Part shown: in pieces, positions 9,100-17,826 of the stretch | How positions within the stretch are numbered: position 1 is the first letter of the stretch | Layout: each line of letters begins with the position of its first letter | Assembly: GCA_022360875.1 (NCBI GenBank) | Contig: JAKSBZ010000326.1 | Location: forward strand, 1-64,000 | Source: Cytophagales bacterium | Lineage (GTDB): Bacteria > Bacteroidota > Bacteroidia > Cytophagales > Cyclobacteriaceae | Reading direction: 5' to 3' | Length of the DNA: 64,000 bases | The notes under the pieces: model-generated | Told to the model about the DNA's origin: nothing | Database searches by the model: none | Seen by the model: only the letters and a program-made list of their open reading frames with translations | Translations under genes and position numbers: made by a program

Positions 9100-9582
9100 T
9101 CAGAAAAAAGCCGCTGCAGAGAAAGGGATGCTATTTGAAATAAATCTGAAACGGAAGTCCTTGCAAATGCGGTCCGATCCAAAGCACCCGGAGAGTTTGA
9201 AAATTAATCGAAAAACGCTATTTTAATAATCAAAACCGACAGCTAGAGCATGGCTGCTTTTCTGTTTATTAAAGCTGCACTCAAAAAGCAGGCGCTGTGT
9301 TCGCCGGCATCCAACTCTGTTAAGCTTGCACAATAAACTATATTTTAACCCCAAGGGGAAATAAATGCATCCAAAGCTGAAATTTTATCTGAATGCATGT
9401 TGCCCTGGCTTATTGGTGAACTTTTTTCGCTCTTTTCACACAAATAGCCGAGCAGGCAACAATGCCAACTGACGAATTGATTCCGTGAAAACAACAGCAT
9501 TAAAGAATTCTTTCTGAATTTTTTTAATAAAATACAAAAATACTATTTGCAAACCTGCTTATTGTTGAAAACCAAACAGAGA
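9100..9582. other. Intergenic region between uvrA and glycosyltransferase gene
   Basis: 483 bp, AT-rich at the right end. A short open frame of 35 codons (9365-9472) starts 6 bp after AAGGGG, but the product resembles nothing known. CCCCAAGGGG at about 9350 is a small palindrome. No RNA gene or clear terminator is seen. The promoter-like ATACTATTTG near 9547 has one base too many for the TAnnTTTG pattern. Confidence 0.4.
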
Positions 9583-10506
9583 ATGGAAAGCAAAACAGAT
9601 TATCCAATAGTTTCCATTATTACAGTAAACTACAATGGAATAGAGGATACTATTGATTTCATACAAAGCGTCAAAACACTTACCTATCCCAAGCTTGAAC
9701 TAATTGTTGTTGACAACTGCTCGCCCAAAGGATTTGACAGCCAGCAGATCAAAGACGCCTACCCGGAAACTGTTATTATTGAAAGCTCCGAAAACCTGGG
9801 GTTTGCCGGAGGAAACAACCTCGGCATCAAAGCCGCAAAAGGGGACTTTTTGTTGTTTTTGAACAACGACACGCTGGTAAGCCCGGGGCTAATCGAACCT
9901 TTGATTTCACAATTCAGAAAAGATGACAAAACAGCCATGGTCTCCCCGAAAATTGTTTTCCACCACAGCGACAATGTGATTCAGTATGCCGGAGCCAACA
10001 GAATAAAACCCATTGTCGGAAGAGGAAGCGCAATAGGCACAGGAGAAAAAGATTCGGGGCAGTACGACGAAGTGCGGACTACAGATTTGGGAAACGGCGC
10101 CGCGATGATGGTGTCCAAAGAGATAATAGATGAAGTAGGCCTGATGCCCGAGCTGTATTTTCTGTACTATGAAGAACACGACTGGGCCATGCAGATGAAA
10201 AGAAAAGGGTATTCGATATACTATGTGGGAAAAACAAAAGTGATGCACAAGGAGTCTGCCAGCACCGGCAGAAACAGCCCGTACAAAACCTATTTTATGT
10301 GCAGAAACCGCCTGATTTATCTTATGCGCAACCAGTCTTTGCTTTTTAAAATACTGAGCCTGTTTTATTTTCTTTTTATCGCACTGCCAAAGAACATTTT
10401 TACCTTTCTTTGGAAAGGGCAGAAAGACTTGGCTGCTTCCTACAGCAGAGGGTTTATGGATTTTATAAAATACTATTTTCTAAAAAAAGACATAAAAGCA
10501 AGCTGA
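9583..10506 (+). CDS. Glycosyltransferase family 2
   Basis: About 307 residues from the ATG at 9583; an upstream TTG at 9547 is less likely. The GT-A nucleotide-sugar binding start VSIITVNYNG is followed by IVVDNCS and the metal-binding segment LLFLNNDTLVSPG. The acceptor-side YYEEHDWAMQMKRKGY is typical of rhamnosyl- and other dTDP/UDP-sugar transferases of this clan. A hydrophobic stretch near the C-terminus (LLFKILSLFYFLFIALP) suggests membrane association. It probably adds a sugar to a surface polysaccharide or glycolipid. It stands alone rather than in a polysaccharide cluster, so the substrate is unknown. Confidence 0.9.
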   Translation: MESKTDYPIVSIITVNYNGIEDTIDFIQSVKTLTYPKLELIVVDNCSPKGFDSQQIKDAYPETVIIESSENLGFAGGNNLGIKAAKGDFLLFLNNDTLVSPGLIEPLISQFRKDDKTAMVSPKIVFHHSDNVIQYAGANRIKPIVGRGSAIGTGEKDSGQYDEVRTTDLGNGAAMMVSKEIIDEVGLMPELYFLYYEEHDWAMQMKRKGYSIYYVGKTKVMHKESASTGRNSPYKTYFMCRNRLIYLMRNQSLLFKILSLFYFLFIALPKNIFTFLWKGQKDLAASYSRGFMDFIKYYFLKKDIKAS

Positions 10507-10560
10507 TTTCCCAGAACTGCCTGTGCCCAAAAGCCTCTGGGGATGCTGAGCAGAAAGCAA

Positions 10561-10588
10561 AAAGCACCCGAAACTTAACGGGCGCTTT
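10561..10588 (-). terminator. Terminator of the 136-residue protein gene
   Basis: Minus-strand stem GCGCCCG/CGGGTGC with an eight-base loop and one G-U pair, followed by TTTTTG. It ends the gene at 10609-11019. In the plus direction the stem has an A-C mismatch and a poorer T-run. Confidence 0.75.
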
Positions 10589-10608
10589 CCAATCAGTTTA
10601 AGAAAAAT

Positions 10609-11019
10609 CTAAATGCCGGCGGATTTTTGTTTTATGCTGGCCGCAGCCGCAACCCATCCGGCAGCCGCTGCGTAAGTGCCGCTCAATGTTTGGTCAAATA
10701 TTGTTTTTGTTCCCAGCACAGGAATGTCAACGGTAATGTCAACATTCATCGATATTGTCGAACTGGTCTTGTCGAATTTCGAGATGGTCAGGTGTACATC
10801 GGGACTGCTGTGTACTTTGATGTTTTTATTTCCGTCCACTGCGAAAGGCCCTCCTTGCACATGCCCGTCCTTCACACCGCTGAATTTTGAGTCATAACTC
10901 AATCCAAATTTCCCATCTCCCATGTTTACCAGAGAAATGGTTGTGGTGACGCTTTCCGAAGCAATCCAGCCTCCAAATTTGTGGGTTTCTGTTTTTTTGT
11001 CAATTACTGTGTTGCTCAT
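10609..11019 (-). CDS. Unrecognised 136-residue protein
   Basis: The family is not recognised. The protein has no signal peptide or membrane helix. Residues 20-115 look like alternating beta strands (TTTISLVNMGDGKFGLSYD, VHLTISKFDKTSSTISM, VDITVDIPVLGTKTIF), suggesting a beta-sandwich. The C-terminus is small-residue rich (TYAAAAGWVAAAASIK). The start ATG has CCTAAAGAAC upstream. The gene stands alone, with its own terminator (10561-10588) and a possible TAnnTTTG box at 11168-11175. Codon use resembles the neighbours. A soluble carbohydrate-binding-like or aegerolysin/lectin-like fold is imaginable but only a guess. Confidence 0.75.
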   Translation of the reverse strand: MSNTVIDKKTETHKFGGWIASESVTTTISLVNMGDGKFGLSYDSKFSGVKDGHVQGGPFAVDGNKNIKVHSSPDVHLTISKFDKTSSTISMNVDITVDIPVLGTKTIFDQTLSGTYAAAAGWVAAAASIKQKSAGI

Positions 11020-11644
11020 GTTCTTTAGGTTTAAAATGTTTTAAATATTCCGGCATGCGGGAAACAGCAGCCCGCTTATCCCGAATGCCTTTGGCGAAAA
11101 AACATTCCCTCAAAGGACTTGCCACTGAGCCTGCCAACAACTGAACACCCTGTGTCTTTCCACTCATCAAAAGTATGTTTTCCAGCTATTACCGTTTATT
11201 AAAACTACCAGCTGAGTTCGAAGAAAGCTCTGAGAAATGATGCTATGAAAAACCCAAAAAAATTCATCCTGCAGATGGATTACGGAAAAAAACTAAAAAA
11301 ACAAAAGCTCTTTGGACAGTAACGCTTTCAGCAACACTAAAGCAAACAGTGTCGTCACCATACAGAATGCTGCGAGTGCTTATATCAAAGCCTCTAAATA
11401 TTATTAGAAAAAATAAGCTAAATATCAGTTTTCAGGTAAGGTATCCTATATATCCTCTAATCTTTCGCGTTGTTTTTTTCTTTCAATTCAAATGGGATTT
11501 CAAAAACAGTAAAACGATTTTTTTTGCAAGCCTGCAGCACAATACACATACTTCGCATCCTCTGTTTTCAGCCTTTCCGATCGTATTTTCTACTGTCCGA
11601 AAAACCATCTGCTTTTTCCGTATTAGACAGCCCTATTCCTTCCG
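11020..11644. other. Intergenic region between the 136-residue protein gene and radA
   Basis: 625 bp. It must contain the promoter of the leftward gene; the minus-strand sequence TACTTTTG at 11168-11175 fits TAnnTTTG but has no -33 partner. A 25-codon basic open frame (11245-11322) is seen on the plus strand, with no support beyond an ATG. An open plus frame from 11349 runs into the antisense of radA and is judged non-coding. Nothing else was recognised. Confidence 0.4.
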
Positions 11645-13024
11645 TCAGAACAAAGCCGCAAACACTTCGCTGAGCTTGCCGAATGCCTTTACCTCAATAT
11701 CAAATTTCTTGAGATTTATGCCCTTGAGTCCATATTTGGAAACAAAAATCTGGGCAAAACCCAGCTTGGCCGCCTCTGCAATCCTGCTCTCCAAATGACT
11801 GACCGCACGTATCTCTCCTCCCAAGCCGACCTCAGCTGCAAAGCACGCTTTTTCGGATACCGAATGCTCACCGTAAGAAGAAACCAAAGCCACGCAAACC
11901 GCCAGATCCAGGGCAGGATCCTCTACCTTGAGACCTCCGGCGATATTCAGAAAAACATCCTGAATGCCCAGCCGGAATCCTCCGCGCTTTTCCAGCACCG
12001 CCAGCAGCATATTCAAGCGTTTCACATCAAATCCGGTCGTGCTCCGCTGCGGATTGCCGTAAGCGGCCGTACTCACCAGCGACTGGATTTCGATCAGCAG
12101 CGGACGCTTGCCTTCAAGTGTAGCACCTATTGACACGCCACTCAAATCATGCTCTTTTTGCGTTATCAAAATTTCAGACGGATTGGAAACTTCCCTCAGG
12201 CCGGTGTGCTGCATTTCATAAATGCCCAGCTCGGAAGTGGAACCAAAACGGTTTTTGGTAGTGCGCAGAATGCGGTATGCCAAATGCCGGTCGCCCTCGA
12301 ACTGCAGAACTGTATCCACCATATGCTCAAGCACCTTGGGCCCCGCAATCGCTCCGTCTTTATTGATATGTCCAATCATAAAAACCGGCACGGCTGACTC
12401 TTTGGCAAATTTCATGAGTTCGGCGGTGCATTGTTTCACCTGGCTGATAGTTCCCGGCGCGGATTCCACAAAAGAGGTATTAAGCGTCTGAATAGAATCA
12501 ATAATCAGGATTTCAGGTTTCATTTCCTTCACCTGCTGAAAAATATTCTGGGTAGAAACCTCCGTCAGAATATAGCAGTCGTCGGAATGAAATTGCATGC
12601 GGCCGGCACGCATTTTTATTTGCTGCTCGCTCTCCTCGCCCGATACATACAGTACTTTTTTGCCTTTAAGCTTCAGGGCAATCTGCAGCATGAGCGTTGA
12701 CTTGCCGATGCCCGGTTCCCCGCCGATCAGCACCAGCGAGCCCGGCACAATCCCGCCGCCAAGCACGCGGTTCAGCTCAGTATCGAAGCTGTCGTAACGC
12801 TCCTCCTGAACATAATCAATTTCTTTAAGCGTCCGGGGTTTGCTCCTTCGCGAAGTTTTGTCGCTTTCGGACTTCCAGGCAACAGTTTGCTTGCCTGGAC
12901 TTTCCTTTTCGACAAGCTCTTCCACATAAGTATTCCACTCACCGCAAGAGGTGCACCGCCCTATCCACTTGGGAGACTGCGCGCCACAATTCTGGCAAAA
13001 ATATGCCGTTTTGATTTTAGCCAT
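11645..13024 (-). CDS. radA: DNA repair protein RadA
   Basis: 459 residues from the ATG at 13022-13024. This start gives the usual N-terminus MAKIKTAYFCQNCG; an in-frame upstream ATG would add 15 unrelated residues. The C4 zinc finger (CQNCG, CTSCGEW) is followed by a RecA-like ATPase with Walker A GGEPGIGKST, the RadA-specific KNRFG motif and a C-terminal Lon-like domain (residues about 290-459). RadA drives branch migration in recombination and helps process stalled forks. It lies 95 bp from the universal stress gene on the same strand. Confidence 0.97.
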   Translation of the reverse strand: MAKIKTAYFCQNCGAQSPKWIGRCTSCGEWNTYVEELVEKESPGKQTVAWKSESDKTSRRSKPRTLKEIDYVQEERYDSFDTELNRVLGGGIVPGSLVLIGGEPGIGKSTLMLQIALKLKGKKVLYVSGEESEQQIKMRAGRMQFHSDDCYILTEVSTQNIFQQVKEMKPEILIIDSIQTLNTSFVESAPGTISQVKQCTAELMKFAKESAVPVFMIGHINKDGAIAGPKVLEHMVDTVLQFEGDRHLAYRILRTTKNRFGSTSELGIYEMQHTGLREVSNPSEILITQKEHDLSGVSIGATLEGKRPLLIEIQSLVSTAAYGNPQRSTTGFDVKRLNMLLAVLEKRGGFRLGIQDVFLNIAGGLKVEDPALDLAVCVALVSSYGEHSVSEKACFAAEVGLGGEIRAVSHLESRIAEAAKLGFAQIFVSKYGLKGINLKKFDIEVKAFGKLSEVFAALF

Positions 13025-13119
13025 ACGGCAAGTTAAAGGATTCTTCCGAACAATTGAAAGCCGAAACAACCAAACTCACCGGAGCATTTTCGAACTCACC
13101 CAAGCAAACCTCCGATACA

Positions 13120-14058
13120 CTAAATTTCCCACATATCATTCATCAAATTGAACTGGTCCTCCTTGGCCTTTACAACGATCAGCGGAAAATTGAGCCCGAG
13201 GCGGATCAGACGCTTGGCAACGCTTCCCACAAGCATCGATGCTAAATGCGTTCGTCCTTTGGCTCCCATAATAATACCGTCAATCTTGTTTTTTTTGGCA
13301 TAACTGGCAATAGCCTTGGCAACATTGCCTTCCTGGTCAAGAATGTACTCACAGGACAGGTCCTGATCTTCCATGTGGAATCTAACCAAAAACTCATCAA
13401 ACTCGCGCTTGTGCTGGTCCCGTATAACCTCCGCAAATTCATCAAAGGACTTTCCAACTGCATGATATCCTGATGGCACTTCGAAAATATTAATCAAGTT
13501 AACCTTGGGATGATTGACATTGTGATCGGAAATAAAATTGGCCGTATAAACTGCATGAGCAGCGTGTTCCGAAAAATCAATTGGCACTAACAAATTTTGG
13601 AAATCCGAGGAACTAGCTTCGGGAATCATGACCACCGAACACCGGGAAAAGTTCGCCACCTGCGCCGGAAGATAGTCCTCATGGTATTTCCCCTCTTTGT
13701 TTCCGATAATAACCGCATCAGCATTTTTAAGCTTTATCCAGCGCAGAATTGTCTTTATTATAGGCCCCTCATGCACTTCGATGTGCACATCAGACAAAAG
13801 CTTAAGTTCTTTCGGAATCATGCGGTCGATAGTTTTTTCAATCCGCTCGTTCACCGGAAGCTGCTCATCGCCTACATATTCTTTTTTGTCAAGATGCTCA
13901 TAACTCTTAACCACATGCAAGCAGTATACCTTCTCTGGTCTGGCTTTTTTTGCCAGATACAACGCCTGCGTAATAATACGATGATCCATTGCGCTCAAAT
14001 CCAGCGCCAAAAGAAGGGTATTCATTTCCTGGGCAAGGGCTTTTAGTGGCTTGTTCAT
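13120..14058 (-). CDS. Universal stress protein, tandem UspA domains
   Basis: 312 residues made of two Usp domains (about 10-145 and 150-300). The second domain has the ATP-binding signature G-2x-G-9x-GS in GAKGRTHLASMLVGS. The first has only the degenerate GNKEGKYHEDYLPAQVANFS. Such pairing of one binding and one degenerate domain is common in tandem Usp proteins. An internal ATG twelve codons in (14023-14025) follows CAGGAA and would put the start directly at the first beta strand (MNTLLLALDLS), so the true start is uncertain. Cytoplasmic stress-survival role inferred from the family. Confidence 0.9.
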   Translation of the reverse strand: MNKPLKALAQEMNTLLLALDLSAMDHRIITQALYLAKKARPEKVYCLHVVKSYEHLDKKEYVGDEQLPVNERIEKTIDRMIPKELKLLSDVHIEVHEGPIIKTILRWIKLKNADAVIIGNKEGKYHEDYLPAQVANFSRCSVVMIPEASSSDFQNLLVPIDFSEHAAHAVYTANFISDHNVNHPKVNLINIFEVPSGYHAVGKSFDEFAEVIRDQHKREFDEFLVRFHMEDQDLSCEYILDQEGNVAKAIASYAKKNKIDGIIMGAKGRTHLASMLVGSVAKRLIRLGLNFPLIVVKAKEDQFNLMNDMWEI

Positions 14059-14367
14059 CTTTCAGAGGTTTTGCGGAAAAATAATCAGGTTTACTTAAAT
14101 ATAATCAATAAATATCAATGTACTTCACTGACTTTAAGTGTTTTTAGCGAATGGCATATCAATATTTTTCAAAACAAACCACCAAATTTAACCGGACACA
14201 ATCAAGCCCTGGGCTAAGCCAAAAACAAGAAGTAAAAAGCGGTGTTGAGCTAATGAAATTTCATGATAAATCAGTAAACCCATTTTATGGAATCGATCCA
14301 AAAAGAGACAATGCTCAAAATTCATTACGAACAAGCGTAATTCCTGATTCTATTTCATTCAAAACCT
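14059..14367. other. Divergent promoter region between usp and the efflux operon
   Basis: 309 bp between divergently read genes. AT-rich. It contains a perfect 12-bp palindrome ATGAAATTTCAT at 14253-14264, 103 bp before the efflux start, which could be an operator. No TAnnTTTG match was found. An open plus frame here (14151-14429) overlaps the tolC start in another frame and is judged non-coding. Confidence 0.45.
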
Positions 14368-16689
14368 ATGCGGCAAATTTTACTTTTCGCAATATTCCTT
14401 CCTGTACTGCTCAAGGCACAAACAGATAAAAAAGCACCGTTGACAATAGCCGTAGTTTACGATTCTCCGGCAGACAAGAATTCTATTGATTCGCTGTTTT
14501 ATGAAATCAACTTGCTTGTAGGAGACCAGTACCAGCTGAATGCTCCTCTTGCGCACGCTTATTCCATAAACAACTCCGAACAAGTCGCCAAAAACGTTTT
14601 TTCGAAACTGGAGAAAAACCCTGACATATATGCAGTGCTGGCCAAAGGGCCGATTGCCAGCGATGCGATGGCCCGGACAGGAACATACCGCAAGCCATCA
14701 ATTGCCATGAACATACTTAGTCCCGAGCTGCAGGGACTTGGCAACAAAGAACAATCCGGCATTCCCAATTTCACCTATATTTCTGCTTCAAGAGACATCA
14801 GAGACGATCTGAAGGAACTGAAAAAAGTGCATTCCTTCAAAAAGCTGGGAATCATTGTTTTCGGAAAAATACTGGACCAGCTGGGAATTGCCGCAAACAA
14901 AACCATAAACATAGATTCTGTCTCGGACTTTACTCTGTTTAAATACACTTCAAACACTAATGCACTTTGGAGATCTCTTCAGGCAAGACAAATAGATGCG
15001 GCAATCCTTTCCTTGAAAAGCATCCCTAAGAAAAACAGATTTCAGCTAATAGATTTTTTCAACAAAAAAAAATTCCCCTGCTTCAGTTTTTACTATAACG
15101 ATGTGGCGAACGGCGCGCTGGCTACGCTGTCGCCTAAAACGTACGAAACGTTGCTGAACCGCCGGTGTGCGCTGGACATTGAAGCCATTCTAAGCGGAAC
15201 CAGCGCCTCAACCCTAAGCACAACCATCAAAGAACACAAGGAAATGACCATCAACATCCAAACAGCGCATCGTTTGGGTGCGGTGCCTGACTACAGCGTA
15301 CTGATTGCCTCCAACCTGATCAATGATTTCAACACTCAGGGCACGTTAAGCCTGAAAGAGGCGATCCATGAAGCAATCGGCAACAACCCTGATCTGAAAG
15401 CCGGACAAGACGCTGTAGATATCAGCAGAAAAAATTATAAAATTGCCGCCAACGCTCTTTTTCCAAACCTGACTCTTTCAGGCCAGCAAACATTCAACGA
15501 TCCCAGAATAGCCAGCTTCAGCTCGCCGGAGCGCTCTTTTGCCGGTGTCGGACAGCTGAACCAGCTTCTTTACTCAGAAGAGACTATGGCCAACCTCCGA
15601 AGCCAGCAGCTAAAGCTGAAAGCGCAGCAGCAAGAGTTTCAGTCGCTGGCGCTCAACACCGTAATGAGCACCGCCCAAGCTTACCTGAACGTTCTTATTG
15701 CCAGGGCAAACTCGCGCATTCAAAACAGCAACCGCGAACTGACAAAGACCAGCCTCGAGCTTGCCAAACTGCGCGAGGAAGTCGGCTACTCCGGTCTTTC
15801 GGATGTGTACCGATGGGAATCCGAACTTGCGCGGGCCACTAACGAAGCCTTTCGGGCTTATGCCCAAACACAGACCTCAGAAGCGCAACTCAACCAGCTG
15901 CTGAACCGGCCTGTCAATCAAATAATTCGAGTCAATGACATTCATCTTGCAAAAACAAAGTTGCTGCAAGGAGTCTCGGGATTCGAACAGTATATGAAAA
16001 ATCCGTTCAGCGTAGACATTCTGTTGGAATTTCTTCAAGCCATAGCTCTGGAACAGGCCCCCGAACTGGAACAGTTTGAACTGAATAAATCCATCCAGCA
16101 CAGACTTAAAAAATCGAACAGCCGCCAGCGCTATCTTCCCAGCCTGAGTTCTTCAGGGCAGTATCATTACCGTTTTTACCAAGAAGGAACCGATGGAATG
16201 GATTTGCCTGCTGGCAGCACTCCTAAAGGAACCTGGAATATTGGGTTAAACCTGAACTTGCCTGTTTTTCAGGGAGGAAGCATCAGCACAAAAAATCAGC
16301 GATACAAAACCGCGCTGCAGCAGCTGGAAAACCAAAAAACAGCTGCTGAACAGCAAATCCGAACCCAGGTTTACCGCGCAGTTAGGGAACTCAACAGCAA
16401 CTACTTCAACCTGAATCTGAGCAGACAGGCTTCACTGGCGGCTTCCAACGGCTACACATTGGTTCAGGAAGCTTACCAAAAAGGCAAAGCCGACTATGTT
16501 ACTCTGCTGGATGCCCAGAATGCAAAAATACAGGCCGCGCTCAGCGAAGCCAGTGCCGAATACCAATTCCTGCTCAGCTGGTTCTCCCTCGAGCGAAGCA
16601 TCAGCCGCTTCAGTTTGTTGCACACCCGGGAAGAAAACCAGGCTTTCTTCCAGCGTTTTCAGTCTTTTTATCTTGAGAAAAAACCGTGA
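14368..16689 (+). CDS. TolC-family outer-membrane efflux protein with N-terminal periplasmic-binding-like domain
   Basis: 773 residues, far longer than ordinary TolC proteins of about 430-480. Residues 1-18 are a signal peptide (ends LLKAQ). Residues 24-315 look like an alpha/beta periplasmic-binding fold: TIAVVYDSP, YAVLAKGPIASDAM, KLGIIVFGKI, DAAILSLKSIPK, IASNLINDF. This is similar in style to ABC_sub_bind (TrpX-like) proteins. From about residue 325 (TLSLKEAIHEAIGNNPDLKAG) two OEP repeats follow, with long helical stretches, forming the outer-membrane barrel and periplasmic tunnel. It is the first gene of an operon with the adaptor (16695) and the RND pump (17827). The fusion suggests that the channel itself senses or binds a ligand. 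That is inference. Confidence 0.85.
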   Translation: MRQILLFAIFLPVLLKAQTDKKAPLTIAVVYDSPADKNSIDSLFYEINLLVGDQYQLNAPLAHAYSINNSEQVAKNVFSKLEKNPDIYAVLAKGPIASDAMARTGTYRKPSIAMNILSPELQGLGNKEQSGIPNFTYISASRDIRDDLKELKKVHSFKKLGIIVFGKILDQLGIAANKTINIDSVSDFTLFKYTSNTNALWRSLQARQIDAAILSLKSIPKKNRFQLIDFFNKKKFPCFSFYYNDVANGALATLSPKTYETLLNRRCALDIEAILSGTSASTLSTTIKEHKEMTINIQTAHRLGAVPDYSVLIASNLINDFNTQGTLSLKEAIHEAIGNNPDLKAGQDAVDISRKNYKIAANALFPNLTLSGQQTFNDPRIASFSSPERSFAGVGQLNQLLYSEETMANLRSQQLKLKAQQQEFQSLALNTVMSTAQAYLNVLIARANSRIQNSNRELTKTSLELAKLREEVGYSGLSDVYRWESELARATNEAFRAYAQTQTSEAQLNQLLNRPVNQIIRVNDIHLAKTKLLQGVSGFEQYMKNPFSVDILLEFLQAIALEQAPELEQFELNKSIQHRLKKSNSRQRYLPSLSSSGQYHYRFYQEGTDGMDLPAGSTPKGTWNIGLNLNLPVFQGGSISTKNQRYKTALQQLENQKTAAEQQIRTQVYRAVRELNSNYFNLNLSRQASLAASNGYTLVQEAYQKGKADYVTLLDAQNAKIQAALSEASAEYQFLLSWFSLERSISRFSLLHTREENQAFFQRFQSFYLEKKP

Positions 16690-16694
16690 TTTGT

Positions 16695-17816
16695 ATGACC
16701 CGATATGCTTGCTTTTTTTCAAAAAACCTGCTCACAATACTGGGAATCTGCCTGCTCGCAGGGTGCAGCAAAAAACCGAAACCCCGGGAAGAGCCTGTTC
16801 GGCCCGTTAAATATCAAAAACTGGAATATACAAAAACAAATGCTTCCCGCGCATACGTAGGAATCAGCGAAGCCGACAAGGAAGTCAGGCTAAGTTTTCA
16901 GGTAAACGGAGAGATCAGTCAAATTCTGGTAAAAAAGGGCGATCGGGTAACAAAAGGACAGCCCCTGGCCACACTCAATTCCGAAGACTTGCAGCTGAAG
17001 CTCGATCAGGCTGTTTCCTCAGAAAACCGGGCAAAAGTAAAATTCAGAACCGCTTCTTCGGAGCTCAGCCGCATCCGAGGTTTGTACGAAAAAAATTCGG
17101 TGTCGCTCAGTGATTACGAAAAGGCAAAAAGCAGTTACGCAGCCGCAAAATCCAGTTATCAAGAAAGCCTGAAAAATGTTGACCTGGCAAACAGAAAGCT
17201 GGCTTACACAAAACTCAGAGCCCCAATCAGCGGCATTGTTTCTTCCAAAAAAGCGAACATCAATGAATTTGTTCAAGCAGGCACTACTGTTCTGGTCGTT
17301 AGCACCGAGCGCAAAATCCAGGTTCGCGTAGGGCTTCCGAGCAATTTCATCGGCAAAGTGAGCAGCCGCCAGCCGGTACGCATCAGGTTTTCGTCTATCC
17401 CCGGCAAAACTTTTAGTGGAGAAATTCAAGAAATTTCTTACGCCAAAAGCAGCCGTTCCTCCACTTACCCGGTGAAAGTGAGCATAGAAAACCCTGTCAG
17501 CAGCCTGCGACCGGGAATGTCTGCCGAAGTCACATTCTTATCCAAAGCAGGCAGTCTGGAAAAACAGCTTTTTCTCCCTCCGGATGCAGTCTTTATCGAC
17601 CAGTCAGGCAAAAGTTCTGTGTACACTATCGAGCTTGAAAACAAAAACAGCCGCATGGGAATCCTGAAAAAAAAAGAAGTGCAGATCGGAGAACTGACTG
17701 ATCAGGGATTCGTCCTGAAATCGGGAGTCGATGCCGGAGAGCTGATTGCTACAGCCGGAGTTGCAAACCTGAGAGACCAGCTGCCGGTTACACTGTTCAA
17801 AGAAACGAATCCGTAA
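16695..17816 (+). CDS. RND efflux periplasmic adaptor (membrane fusion protein), lipoprotein
   Basis: About 373 residues from the ATG at 16695; a GTG at 16686 overlapping the upstream TGA is an alternative and would imply tight coupling. The N-terminus is a lipoprotein signal with lipobox LLAGC. Then come the first beta-barrel/lipoyl half (GEISQILVKKGDRVTKGQPLATL), an alpha-hairpin (SENRAKVKF to YQESLKNVDLANRKL), the second lipoyl half (LRAPISGIVSSKKANINEFV) and the barrel domain. It links the TolC-like protein to the RND pump in the periplasm. Position and spacing place it in one operon with both. Confidence 0.93.
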   Translation: MTRYACFFSKNLLTILGICLLAGCSKKPKPREEPVRPVKYQKLEYTKTNASRAYVGISEADKEVRLSFQVNGEISQILVKKGDRVTKGQPLATLNSEDLQLKLDQAVSSENRAKVKFRTASSELSRIRGLYEKNSVSLSDYEKAKSSYAAAKSSYQESLKNVDLANRKLAYTKLRAPISGIVSSKKANINEFVQAGTTVLVVSTERKIQVRVGLPSNFIGKVSSRQPVRIRFSSIPGKTFSGEIQEISYAKSSRSSTYPVKVSIENPVSSLRPGMSAEVTFLSKAGSLEKQLFLPPDAVFIDQSGKSSVYTIELENKNSRMGILKKKEVQIGELTDQGFVLKSGVDAGELIATAGVANLRDQLPVTLFKETNP

Positions 17817-17826
17817 ACTGCGAGCT

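Noticed and set aside
11349-11798. Open frame of 149 codons on the plus strand
   Set aside because: It starts with GTG in AT-rich intergenic DNA and runs into the antisense of radA; product rich in F, S and K without pattern.
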